From Actinomycetota bacterium (GTDB taxonomy: Bacteria > Actinomycetota > JAHEXW01 > JAGVPG01), in NCBI GenBank assembly GCA_020052375.1, contig JAGVPG010000006.1:1-41341 (forward strand): DNA of 41,341 nt, written 5' to 3'. Every line of letters starts with the position of its first letter. Position 1 is the stretch's first letter. Position numbers and translations under genes: made by a program. Shown here one piece after another: positions 34,243-41,341 of the stretch. The notes beneath the pieces are model-generated. The model was not told where the DNA came from. It saw nothing but the letters and a program-made list of their open reading frames with translations, and ran no database searches.

Positions 34243-36498
34243 CTAGACTGTCACCTCTATTACTTTCATGGTGTCGTTGCCGAAAATATCAACGACTTTA
34301 ACAGCGATCTTACGTTTGCCTTTTTCAAGTTCATGAGCAACACTCGTTAGCTCAAGTGTCTTGTCTTTCTTTGTCCTAAACGACTGCCATTCATTTTCAA
34401 AAATATAATCGCCTGTCCACTCTTCTTTGAATTCACCGGACTTCTCGTCTTTGAAACGAACGATTTCACGCTTGCTCTCAAAGTTGAAGTCAACCGCCCA
34501 ATAGTCGATCCAGTCCGTCCATTTCTTGGTCAGCACCTCATTCTTGACGATGCCGTCTTTATCCTTACTCATTTTATAGATCACACCGTTTTGGACATAA
34601 ACCTTAGATGAACCGTTCTTGAGGGTCTGCTCGATCTGTTCTTTAAGGTCTTGATTGTAGTAGACACAATAATCTGTTAGTTCAATAGACACAGACTGCT
34701 TCTTGATGATTGGCTTGACTTCAATATAGGATACGTCGTGAAAGACGACTTGGTTTTTCTCGATTGCTCGTTTATCAAAAACATCACGCGGTATGTATTT
34801 AAGGGCAAGATCAATACCCTTACTTCTTGCTTCCTCCTGGATATTTGGGAAAAGGCCCATCTCAAACTCGAAAGCCAAAATATCTACCTTTGTAATGCTC
34901 TTTCCTAAACACTCGTCGATGACTTTCTCTACATAGAGACGTGACAACGGCAAATTGATCGGACCGATCGAAACAAGTCGCACGCCTTTCTTGCCGTAGA
35001 ATGTTTTAAAGCCATCAACCTCTTCAGCCTTATATGCTGAAAGAATCAGTGAAACAAAATCCTTCTCTTTCTTAGCAATTTGTTGCTGTTTCTCTTCATC
35101 ACGGAGATTAGGATTAACACCGATAAAGTGCTGGCGTTCATACTTACCAAGGTTGAGAATTTCAAAAGCTCGATAATCTTTCCCATCGGTTTTAAGTTGA
35201 CGCTGAACCCCGATCATTCTCTTGCGAGTGGTGTGAATGGCAAACTTGCCAATATCGCTCACTATCCATGCACGGCCCAATCTCTCAGCGGCGGTCGCCA
35301 TAGTACCAGAACCGCAGAAGAAGTCGGCCACTAGATCACCTTCGTTACTCGACGCCTTGATAATGCGTTCAAGCAACGCTTCTGGTTTCTGGGTCGGGTA
35401 ATCGAAAGACTCCGCTCTGTTGGCGCCAACACTTGGTATATCATCCCACAGGTCTGACACCACGACGCCTTTGTTATCTTCGAAATAATACTTTAAATTA
35501 GGCGCCCCATCAGATTTCTCGGGCCAGACTATTAGCTTCTGCCTATCATATTCTTCCAGCTTTGCGTGCATCGTGACCCAGTGCATTCCGTTCTTGCCAC
35601 GTCTATTGGGGTCAATGCCTCGCCACGGTTCGCCAGTGTTCCCTGTTCTTCGCCCACTTACGAGCAGGGGTACAAGACGGAACCTACCACGTTCGTCATC
35701 TTTTGAATAGATTGCGAGCGATGCTTCCGAGAGCGGTTTGCGCTGGAAATTGAAGACATAGTCGGCAGATTTTGTGAAGTGATGAATGCTGTCTTGTGCA
35801 CGTTTCCAGATCTTACCGATACTAGATGTGTTGGCACTCCGTTTCCAGCAAATCTCATTGACAAACCGTTCTTTGCCAAAGATTTCTTCTAGCACCAACC
35901 TGATGTAGCTGCTTACACGCCAATCGCAGTGTACGTAGATGCTGCCGTCATCCGTCAGCAAATCGCGCATCAGCACCAGACGCTCATAGATCATGGCAAT
36001 GAAGCTGTCTGCCCCTTTACCCCACGTGTCGCGGTAGGCGATCTCTTCAAGGATGTTGGGCTTCTTAGTGAAGGTGTTACCGCCGATCTCAATATCCATC
36101 GAGAAGTCCGCACCCACGTCAAAGGGCGGGTCAATATAGATCAATCTGATGCCACCTTGCGTTTCGATTGATTCGCGAAGCGGTCCGTTCTTTAGGCTAG
36201 ATAAGATTAACTTGTTATCACCCCAAATAAGCTTGTTCGTCCATCCCTTAAGTTGGCGCCCGCGCGTATCAAAGAGGCTTGGCTGTAGCTTAATTTCTTT
36301 TTCTTCACGCGGCTCATCGACGTGCTCAATAATCTGAAAAGGCAGAACAACGTTATTTACCTCGTTTGTCTTGCCATTCCAGACAAGCTCAACTTCTCGC
36401 TTATCTTCGAATAACAAAAACCGGTACTTCCCCGGCAGTGGTTTATCCGCTTCGAGGTACTTGATGATGTCTCGTTTTTCGTTATCTGTTAGAAACAT
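34243..36498 (-). CDS. mod: type III restriction-modification methyltransferase Mod subunit
   Basis: A 751-residue adenine-type methyltransferase of the beta class. The catalytic motif IV is DPPF (Asp123-Phe126) in RLIYIDPPFDVGADF and precedes the SAM motif FCGSG (394-398, ADFFCGSGTMATAAERLG), with the adjoining YPTQKPEALLERII. DPPF in place of the usual DPPY is known in this class. The long central part would hold the target recognition domain and sets the sequence methylated, which cannot be read from the protein. AGGAGA precedes the ATG. It is first in the mod-res operon with its own promoter. Confidence 0.93.
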   Translation of the reverse strand: MFLTDNEKRDIIKYLEADKPLPGKYRFLLFEDKREVELVWNGKTNEVNNVVLPFQIIEHVDEPREEKEIKLQPSLFDTRGRQLKGWTNKLIWGDNKLILSSLKNGPLRESIETQGGIRLIYIDPPFDVGADFSMDIEIGGNTFTKKPNILEEIAYRDTWGKGADSFIAMIYERLVLMRDLLTDDGSIYVHCDWRVSSYIRLVLEEIFGKERFVNEICWKRSANTSSIGKIWKRAQDSIHHFTKSADYVFNFQRKPLSEASLAIYSKDDERGRFRLVPLLVSGRRTGNTGEPWRGIDPNRRGKNGMHWVTMHAKLEEYDRQKLIVWPEKSDGAPNLKYYFEDNKGVVVSDLWDDIPSVGANRAESFDYPTQKPEALLERIIKASSNEGDLVADFFCGSGTMATAAERLGRAWIVSDIGKFAIHTTRKRMIGVQRQLKTDGKDYRAFEILNLGKYERQHFIGVNPNLRDEEKQQQIAKKEKDFVSLILSAYKAEEVDGFKTFYGKKGVRLVSIGPINLPLSRLYVEKVIDECLGKSITKVDILAFEFEMGLFPNIQEEARSKGIDLALKYIPRDVFDKRAIEKNQVVFHDVSYIEVKPIIKKQSVSIELTDYCVYYNQDLKEQIEQTLKNGSSKVYVQNGVIYKMSKDKDGIVKNEVLTKKWTDWIDYWAVDFNFESKREIVRFKDEKSGEFKEEWTGDYIFENEWQSFRTKKDKTLELTSVAHELEKGKRKIAVKVVDIFGNDTMKVIEVTV

Positions 36499-36548
36499 GT
36501 AACTTGTTCTCCTGAAAATAATTGTTGTCCTACTTACGATTAGCTTAG

Positions 36549-36577
36549 ATTATGCTCTAATGAAGAAAAAACCTCAA
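36549..36577 (-). promoter_or_regulatory. sigma-70-type promoter of the mod-res operon
   Basis: Minus strand TTGAGG (36577-36572), 17-base spacer, CATAAT (36554-36549), leaving a leader of about 45 bases before the mod start codon. Confidence 0.7.
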
Positions 36578-36654
36578 CGACTGAATTAAATATATAGTTC
36601 ATAGTATCAGCGAGAAATGTGAAGCTGGGCTTTGCTGCATCTGCTACTCGAGAT

Positions 36655-36960
36655 CTAACGATCCCCACAAGGGGGATCGAACTTGTTTCTTATTTGCTGT
36701 TCGATTTGCATTCTTCCACGTTGACTCATGCCTGGTGTATAAAGCACTGCAAACTCTATCGAGCCCTGTTTGTGTCTAGCCCAGCAGGTACTTCTGTCAT
36801 GATTCTCAAGGCGGGTACGCAAATTCGCAGATTCGCCGACATCTAATACACGATATGACAAAAGTGATCTTGATAGAACTGCGTAGATGCCCGCACGGTC
36901 ATATATGTATCGTGTGCTAGGATATGGTCCTTCGAAGTTGTATGTATCGATTCTGATCAT
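36655..36960 (-). CDS. GIY-YIG-nuclease-like small protein
   Basis: A 101-residue protein with the GIY-YIG pattern in diverged form: AGIYAVL, then YRVLDVGESANLRTRLENHDR (Val-Leu-Asp-Val-Gly in place of YIG, with the conserved Arg) and a later Glu in QIEQQIRNKFDPPCG. GGAGG lies about 10 bases before the ATG. It lies between mod and a small conserved gene in the same direction, and may belong to the defence island as a nuclease, but a structural or repair role is equally possible. The nuclease residues look only partly kept. Confidence 0.7.
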   Translation of the reverse strand: MIRIDTYNFEGPYPSTRYIYDRAGIYAVLSRSLLSYRVLDVGESANLRTRLENHDRSTCWARHKQGSIEFAVLYTPGMSQRGRMQIEQQIRNKFDPPCGDR

Positions 36961-37052
36961 ATATTTCTAGCCTCCTTTCCTTCTCTCTGGTGTAAGCTCT
37001 TGTTGAATGTTGACACTCTTTGTTTTGATCTCACAACATTGCCCAGCTTTTT

Positions 37053-37307
37053 TCAAAATGGTACGTTGTCAGGTTCGTCTAGTGTGAACTCCCTATGCTT
37101 TGTCCCTGCAAACTTTGCTTTCGTGACGCGAACCTCGTCTTCAATCGCGTCAAAGATTTTTTTAACATCAGCAGGTGTATAGTCATACGCGTTTTGGTTC
37201 GCGCAATTACCTAAGACCCGAAGCCTCTTCATTACTTCATTTGTACGGCTGGCAGCTAATCTCTTAAAGCGATCCCTCTTTCTATTTGTAAATGATGACA
37301 TCTCCAT
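37053..37307 (-). CDS. small conserved protein of unknown function
   Basis: 84 residues, basic N-terminus (TNRKRDRFKRLAASRTNEVMKRLRVLGNC), then NAYDYTPADVKKIFDAIEDEVRVTKAKF. I have a general recollection of similar small proteins (pattern RxNxxxKxIxLIGNLxNxxxYEYT) next to restriction and mobile genes, but no named family. It has its own promoter and GGAGAG before the ATG. The mixed basic and helical make-up suggests nucleic-acid contact, which is inference. Confidence 0.7.
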   Translation of the reverse strand: MEMSSFTNRKRDRFKRLAASRTNEVMKRLRVLGNCANQNAYDYTPADVKKIFDAIEDEVRVTKAKFAGTKHREFTLDEPDNVPF

Positions 37308-37360
37308 AAGACCACTCTCCTCTGCTATAAATAATGTTACATTTGTTTTATACTTTCCTT

Positions 37361-37389
37361 ATTCTACTATAATGTTATTTCTACGTCAA
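37361..37389 (-). promoter_or_regulatory. sigma-70-type promoter of the 84-residue gene
   Basis: Minus strand TTGACG (37389-37384), 17-base spacer, TAGAAT (37366-37361). It could also serve the downstream GIY-YIG-like gene. Confidence 0.75.
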
Positions 37390-37619
37390 GCTATCATGTA
37401 TTAAGAGAGTTTTTGTCATTAACTATTATCTACAGTAACTCCTAGATAACTTTGTTACCTGTTCAACGATGTTCTCATTGAAACATGAGGTGATTCTTGA
37501 AATAATATTGTAACATTTACAATTCTCTATGGCTGGAATGCTTTGTCTCGCGGTGGAATAGTCAGGTCTTGAGATGTCGGTTCTGGAACACTTTGTTGAC
37601 ACATTAGCGCTGGTGGGAG

Positions 37620-37637
37620 GCCGACCTGAAGGTCGGC
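37620..37637 (+). repeat. REP-like hairpin, copy 5
   Basis: Perfect GCCGACCTGAAGGTCGGC followed by TGCTACATT. Confidence 0.85.
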
Positions 37638-37729
37638 TGCTACATTAGAACTGCTATGTTCGCTCTTTGTGTAGTTTGCTTCGTCACGCTGGCGGACGCT
37701 GCTTCTCGCAATAACACCGTTTACCTGTG

Positions 37730-37874
37730 CTTTTTACCTTTTACTAAACAATGTGCATTGTGGGAGCAGGAGGAGAAAGCAGGTTATTATACATACTGTG
37801 TCTGGGCTACGTTGAAGAATTCTTCGAGCGCGATATCTCTAGCGAGAAGAACGTGCTTCAACCTCGCCGGGCAC
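37730..37874 (-). repeat. compound palindromic repeat, copy D
   Basis: The palindrome (37797-37874) has ends TGTGTCTGGGCTACGTTGAAG and CTTCAACCTCGCCGGGCAC; the arm (37730-37796: TAAACAATGTGCATT, GAGCAGGAGGAG) matches the arm of copy A. It is followed after about 20 bases by a REP hairpin. Confidence 0.83.
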
Positions 37875-37893
37875 TCTCTTGTTTGGGGGGTTG

Positions 37894-37911
37894 GCCGACC
37901 TGAAGGTCGGC
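37894..37911 (+). repeat. REP-like hairpin, copy 6
   Basis: Perfect copy, preceded by the stretch TCTTGTTTGGGGGGTTG, which is identical before copy 7. Confidence 0.85.
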
Positions 37912-37949
37912 TGCTACATTTTCTCGTTTTACGGTGATTAAGAAGGTGC

Positions 37950-38100
37950 ATTGTGGGAGGAGTAAGCGCGAAACATCCGCTTATTAAATTCAAGCGCGCA
38001 GACGATGGTTCTTCTATACATCTTGTGCCTGAGGAGGTTGAAGTCTTCTTCGAGCGAGAATCTTTAGCGAGAAGAACATGCTTCAACCTCGCCGGGCACT
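37950..38100 (-). repeat. compound palindromic repeat, copy E
   Basis: The palindrome (38024-38100) begins TGTGCCTGAGGAGGTTGAAG and ends CTTCAACCTCGCCGGGCAC. The arm (37950-38023: TGCATTGTGGGAGGAG, GCGCGAAACAT, GGTTCTTCTATACAT) matches the arm of copy C. Copies D and E share an identical right flank through the following REP hairpin. Confidence 0.83.
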
Positions 38101-38118
38101 CTCTTGTTTGGGGGGTTG

Positions 38119-38136
38119 GCCGACCTGAAGGTCGGC
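38119..38136 (+). repeat. REP-like hairpin, copy 7
   Basis: Perfect copy, 45 bases 3' of the ACT gene stop. Confidence 0.85.
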
Positions 38137-38181
38137 TGCTACAAAAGCACCTTCAGTTCTTCAGCCTTCAGCTCTTCAGCA

Positions 38182-38613
38182 CTATAGGTTGTAGACGTCG
38201 TCCGCGCTGAGGACTTTGAAGCCGGCCACTTCCAGCACCGTCTCCGCGTCGGCTTGAGTATCGACGCGCATGCTCACTATCGCCTTGTCTCCGCTTCGTG
38301 CCACAAACGCGTATGCGTATTCTATATTGACGCCCTTATCCTTCAAGGCACCCAGCACCTTTGCCAGTCCGCCCGGCACGTCAGGGATCTCGACCGCCAG
38401 TACATCCGTCTCGGCGACCGTGAAGCCTGCGCCTTTCAGTATCGTATTAGCTTTGTCCGGTTCATTGACGATCATCCTGACGATGCCGAAGTCAGCCGCC
38501 TCGCCAATCGATAGCGCCCGCATATTGATACCGTTCTTTCCGAGAACGTCACAGAGTTCCCATAAGCGGCCGGCCCGGTTTTCCAGGAATACTGATATCT
38601 GTTTGACAGTCAC
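38182..38613 (-). CDS. tandem ACT-domain protein
   Basis: A 143-residue protein built from two ACT domains (about 1-68, KQISVFLENRAGRLWELCDVLGKNGINM; about 70-140, AVEIPDVPGGLAKVLGALKDKGVNIEYAYAF). ACT domains bind amino acids and regulate partner enzymes. This stand-alone tandem type regularly follows phenylacetate-CoA ligase genes, as here with an 18-base gap. It probably senses an aromatic or branched-chain amino acid, which is inference from context. Confidence 0.9.
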   Translation of the reverse strand: MTVKQISVFLENRAGRLWELCDVLGKNGINMRALSIGEAADFGIVRMIVNEPDKANTILKGAGFTVAETDVLAVEIPDVPGGLAKVLGALKDKGVNIEYAYAFVARSGDKAIVSMRVDTQADAETVLEVAGFKVLSADDVYNL

Positions 38614-38631
38614 TATTGATCGCCCCCTCCT

Positions 38632-39936
38632 CTAACCGGCCAGGTCGCGCTTATCGACCAGCCTCTTGGCTTTGCCTTCACTTCTCTGTATCGTCTTCGG
38701 CTCCACAAGTGTCACTTTAGCTCCGATGCCCAGATCTTCTCTGATCTCCTGTTCGATCAGACCACTGAGTTGCGCCAGGCGCTTGATCTCGTCTGAGAAG
38801 ATGTCCGCCGCGACTTCCACCTGTATCTCGACTTCGTCCAGCGCTTTCTGCCTGTCCACGATGATCTGGTAGTGCGGCTCCGTTCCTTCAACGCTCATCA
38901 GTATCTCTTCTATCTGTGACGGGAAGACATTGACTCCCCGGATGATCAGCATATCGTCGCTTCTACCGAATACCCGCTGCATCCTGGCGTGTGTCCGCCC
39001 GCAAGCGCAGGGTTCGAAGTTAAGAGATGTCACGTCTTTGGTCCGGTATCTGATGACAGGTGTCGCCTCTTTGGTGATCGTCGTAATAACAAGTTCGCCC
39101 TGCTCGCCGGGACCGAGTACTTCTCCGCTATCCGGATCGATCACCTCCGGGATGAAGTGGTCTTCGAATACATGCAGACCTTGCTGCACTTCGCATTCAT
39201 TCGCCACACCCGGTCCGATCACCTCGCTTAGACCGTAGATATCGTAGGCTTTCAGGTTCAGTTTCGCTTCGATCTCCTGTCTCATACTCTCCGACCAGGG
39301 CTCCGCACCAAAAATACCGGCTTTTAGATTCAGCTGTTTGAAATCGATGCCCATCTCCGCCGCCACCTCGCCCATATATAGAGCATATGACGGGGTACAG
39401 CAGAGGATAGTAGAGCCGAAATCCTTCATAACCTGTATCTGTCTTTTGGTATTCCCGCCCGACATCGGTATGACCATAGCGCCCAGTTTCTCGCCACCGT
39501 AGTGCAGACCTAATCCGCCGGTGAACAGACCGTACCCGTAAGCCACCTGGATGATATCTTTTTTCGTGCCGCCGCTTAAGACTATGCACCTGGTGACGAG
39601 TTCAGCCCAAGTATCGATATCTGTTGCCGTATAACCGACTACTGTCACCTGTCCAGTCGTACCTGAAGATGCGTGAACTCTCACAATATCGTCAAGCGGC
39701 TCCGCGAACATGCCGAACGGATAGTTGTCTCTCAGATCGTTCTTGGTCGTAAACGGCACCGACTTCAGGTCGTTCAGGGTTTTTATTTCAGCCGGCTTGA
39801 CACCGGCATCATCGAACTTTTTTTTATAGAAAGGGATCTTCGAATAGGCCCTATCGAGCGTCGCTTGAAGCCGTGAGAGCTGCAATACCTGCATTTCGTC
39901 TCGGCTCATAGCCTCGTTTTTCTCATCCCAGAACAT
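38632..39936 (-). CDS. paaK: phenylacetate-CoA ligase family protein (second copy)
   Basis: AMP-forming acyl-CoA ligase, 434 residues, activating phenylacetate or related aryl acids to CoA thioesters. It shows the phosphate loop [11 protein letters not shown], the adenylation motif [22 protein letters not shown] and the C-terminal hinge and lysine region ([25 protein letters not shown]). Its ATG overlaps the TGA of the previous ligase gene by one base, with GGAGGGG upstream. The PaaK family is certain; the exact acid substrate, including indoleacetate or phenylacetate from amino acid fermentation, is inferred. Confidence 0.93.
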   Translation of the reverse strand: MFWDEKNEAMSRDEMQVLQLSRLQATLDRAYSKIPFYKKKFDDAGVKPAEIKTLNDLKSVPFTTKNDLRDNYPFGMFAEPLDDIVRVHASSGTTGQVTVVGYTATDIDTWAELVTRCIVLSGGTKKDIIQVAYGYGLFTGGLGLHYGGEKLGAMVIPMSGGNTKRQIQVMKDFGSTILCCTPSYALYMGEVAAEMGIDFKQLNLKAGIFGAEPWSESMRQEIEAKLNLKAYDIYGLSEVIGPGVANECEVQQGLHVFEDHFIPEVIDPDSGEVLGPGEQGELVITTITKEATPVIRYRTKDVTSLNFEPCACGRTHARMQRVFGRSDDMLIIRGVNVFPSQIEEILMSVEGTEPHYQIIVDRQKALDEVEIQVEVAADIFSDEIKRLAQLSGLIEQEIREDLGIGAKVTLVEPKTIQRSEGKAKRLVDKRDLAG

Positions 39937-41234
39937 CAGTTACCCCTCCTGTCGACAACCCTTTTCGCTTTGCCTGCCGTCCTTTCGATCGAGTTCGGTT
40001 CGACCAATTTGACCTTTGCATGCAAGCCTAACACATTATAAAGCCGGTTCTCAATGTCCCTTTCGAACTCGACTAGCTTCCTCATCGCATCCGGGAATAC
40101 GGCTTGCGAGACTTCGACCCAGACCTCGATCTGATCCATCGTCCCTTCACGGGTCAACACGATCTGGTACTGCGGCTCTACACCCTCGATCTCCGTCAGT
40201 ACATGTTCGATCTGGGATGGGAACACGTTGACGCCGCGGATGATGAGCATATCGTCGGTCCGTCCCTGCACCCTGGCCATCCTTATCAGCGTCCGCCCGC
40301 ATTCACAGGGTTCGGCGATAAAGCTGGTCAGGTCCTTTGTCCGGTAGCGTATCATCGGAAAAGCCTCTTTGGTAAGCGTTGTAAAAGCCAGCTCGCCCGT
40401 CTCTCCCATGGGAAGCTGTTCGCCCGTTTCCGGATCGATGACCTCCGGTAAGAAATGGTCCTCGCTTATATGAAGCCCGTTCTTCTGTTCGCACTCGAAC
40501 GCTACACCCGGGCCCATGATCTCGGACAGCCCGTAATTATCCGTCGCCATAACGCCGAGCCGTTCCTCTATCTCTTTTCGCATTCCTTCAGACCATGGTT
40601 CCGCACCAAAGAGCGCGATCCTTAAAGGCATCGACCTCATATCGACTCCCATCTTTGCCGCCACCTCGGACATATGTAGCGCATACGATGGTGTACAGAT
40701 CAGGCCCGTAGTCTTTAGGTTCTGCATGATCATTATCTGCCTTTCAGTGTTGCCCGCGGATACCGGGATCACTGTAGCCCCGACGCGCTCTACACCATAG
40801 TGCATACCGAAACCTCCGGTAAAGAGCCCGTAACCAAAGGATACCTGGATGACATCGTCTTCAGTTACACCGCCGCCGGCCGCTACTCTGGCTGTTACCT
40901 CCGCCCATGTGTTTATATCACCGCGGCTATAGCCAACGACAACCGGATCGCCTGTGGTTCCCGATGTCGAATGGATACGGACGACCTTGCTCATCGGTAA
41001 GGCAAAGAACCCGAAGGGGTAATCCTCCATAAGATCGTCTTTTGTAGTGAAGGGCAGCTTCGTCGAGTCCTCAAGAGTCTTTATATCGGATGGCTTGACA
41101 CCCGCTTTATCCAGCTTCTTCTTATAGGCAGGGACCCGTTCGTTGACCCATTTGACGATCCATTGAAGCCTCCTAAGCTGCAGCTCCCGGATGTCTTCCC
41201 TCTTCATGCTCTCATATTCAGCATTCCATATCAT
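39936..41234 (-). CDS. paaK: phenylacetate-CoA ligase family protein (first copy)
   Basis: 432 residues, a close paralogue of the following gene, with the same motifs: [12 protein letters not shown] (89-100), [22 protein letters not shown] and [15 protein letters not shown], and the C-terminal lysine region [18 protein letters not shown] inside the end of the transporter gene serves as binding site. Two adjacent ligases of the same length suggest duplication followed by specialisation to different aryl or branched acids. Downstream of a branched-chain amino acid transporter gene, a role in amino acid catabolism is likely. Confidence 0.93.
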   Translation of the reverse strand: MIWNAEYESMKREDIRELQLRRLQWIVKWVNERVPAYKKKLDKAGVKPSDIKTLEDSTKLPFTTKDDLMEDYPFGFFALPMSKVVRIHSTSGTTGDPVVVGYSRGDINTWAEVTARVAAGGGVTEDDVIQVSFGYGLFTGGFGMHYGVERVGATVIPVSAGNTERQIMIMQNLKTTGLICTPSYALHMSEVAAKMGVDMRSMPLRIALFGAEPWSEGMRKEIEERLGVMATDNYGLSEIMGPGVAFECEQKNGLHISEDHFLPEVIDPETGEQLPMGETGELAFTTLTKEAFPMIRYRTKDLTSFIAEPCECGRTLIRMARVQGRTDDMLIIRGVNVFPSQIEHVLTEIEGVEPQYQIVLTREGTMDQIEVWVEVSQAVFPDAMRKLVEFERDIENRLYNVLGLHAKVKLVEPNSIERTAGKAKRVVDRRGN

Positions 41235-41245
41235 GCGGGCACCTC

Positions 41246-41341
41246 CTATATCTTCTTGCCAAAGTATATCTCTTTTACTGTCGGGTCATCGATCAGCTTC
41301 GAGGCCTTCTCCTCGATCACGACCTGCCCGGTCTGAAATAC
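41246..41341 (-). CDS. livF: ABC transporter ATP-binding protein, LivF-like (C-terminal end only)
   Basis: Only 31 codons and the stop lie in the window: [20 protein letters not shown] followed by KEIYFGKKI. This is the typical end of branched-chain amino acid transporter ATPases (…G-x-I/V-V-x-E-G…L…D-x-x-V-K-E-x-Y-x-G). It is followed after 11 bases by the first phenylacetate-CoA ligase gene, so uptake and activation are probably co-expressed. Confidence 0.8.
   Translation of the reverse strand, partial: VFQTGQVVIEEKASKLIDDPTVKEIYFGKKI

Larger units (their letters stand above)
37390..38181. other. repeat-rich region at the right edge of the defence island
   Basis: No gene is seen; short frames here run through repeats. 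It contains an AT-rich stretch to about 37600, three REP-like hairpins, a CATTGCGAGAAG-class repeat (about 37672-37725), compound palindromes D and E in tandem, and a GCTGAAG-type repeat (38150-38187) that also occurs at 1791-1830 on the other strand. Confidence 0.7.

Noticed and set aside
37797-38136. Possible CRISPR array
   Set aside because: Only two units with long palindromes and unequal spacing, no short regular spacers and no cas genes.
37656-38210. Short frames on both strands between the defence island and the ACT gene
   Set aside because: They run through REP hairpins and palindromes D and E, so similar peptides arise merely because the repeats are duplicated.

Overview
The window looks like a chromosomal piece of an anaerobic or facultatively anaerobic, deep-branching Gram-positive-type bacterium, most plausibly an uncultivated actinobacterial lineage. 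The pointers are ClpC, a UPF0182 membrane protein, a Rex regulator, a mannosylglycerate-synthase-like glycosyltransferase, lipoproteins, many TTG/GTG starts and a selenocysteine formate dehydrogenase. This placement is inference; no rRNA gene is present. No tRNA or rRNA gene, CRISPR array or transposase was recognised.

Layout. 1-1704: 5' part of clpC (minus) with its own sigma-70-like promoter. 2157-3208: an AT-rich pair of unrecognised plus-strand genes. 3808-5841: greA-lysS. 5992-8355: a secreted glucosaminidase with five Ig-like repeats. 8506-15777: a tightly packed seven-gene minus-strand operon, rex - thioredoxin lipoprotein - fdhA (Sec-containing formate dehydrogenase) - FeS subunit - cytochrome b - fdhE - CoA-dehydratase-type activase. 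A near-ideal Rex operator lies upstream. 15874-18027: membrane metallophosphoesterase and, divergently, a lipoprotein. 18241-18703: crcB fluoride channel under a fluoride riboswitch with an overlapping terminator. 19163-24348: M50 CBS protease - glycosyltransferase - UPF0182 operon. 24551-26300: APH-like kinase and APS-kinase-like gene. 26991-37307: an AT-rich defence island with SIR2-HerA plus a KTSC protein, a type III restriction-modification operon carrying an unrecognised third gene, a remnant of another DNA methylase, a GIY-YIG-like protein and a small conserved protein. 38182-41341: ABC transporter (LivF) end, two phenylacetate-CoA ligases and a tandem-ACT protein.

How the genes work together. 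The Rex operon links NADH/NAD+ sensing to periplasmic formate oxidation. FdhA carries a twin-arginine signal and an in-frame UGA followed by a SECIS-like hairpin. The FeS and cytochrome b subunits would pass electrons to quinone, and FdhE assists maturation. The activase is an unexpected last member. The defence island stacks two or three anti-phage modules in one direction.

Non-coding DNA is unusually rich in repeats. There are five copies of a roughly 75-bp palindrome with a conserved arm, always in the same orientation relative to the 3' end of the neighbouring gene. There are also seven copies of an 18-bp REP-like hairpin, a dispersed sequence of about 170 bp present twice, CATTCTGAG-type inverted elements and degenerate heptamer repeats. 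Accessory DNA in the window tends to lie between inverted copies of these repeats.
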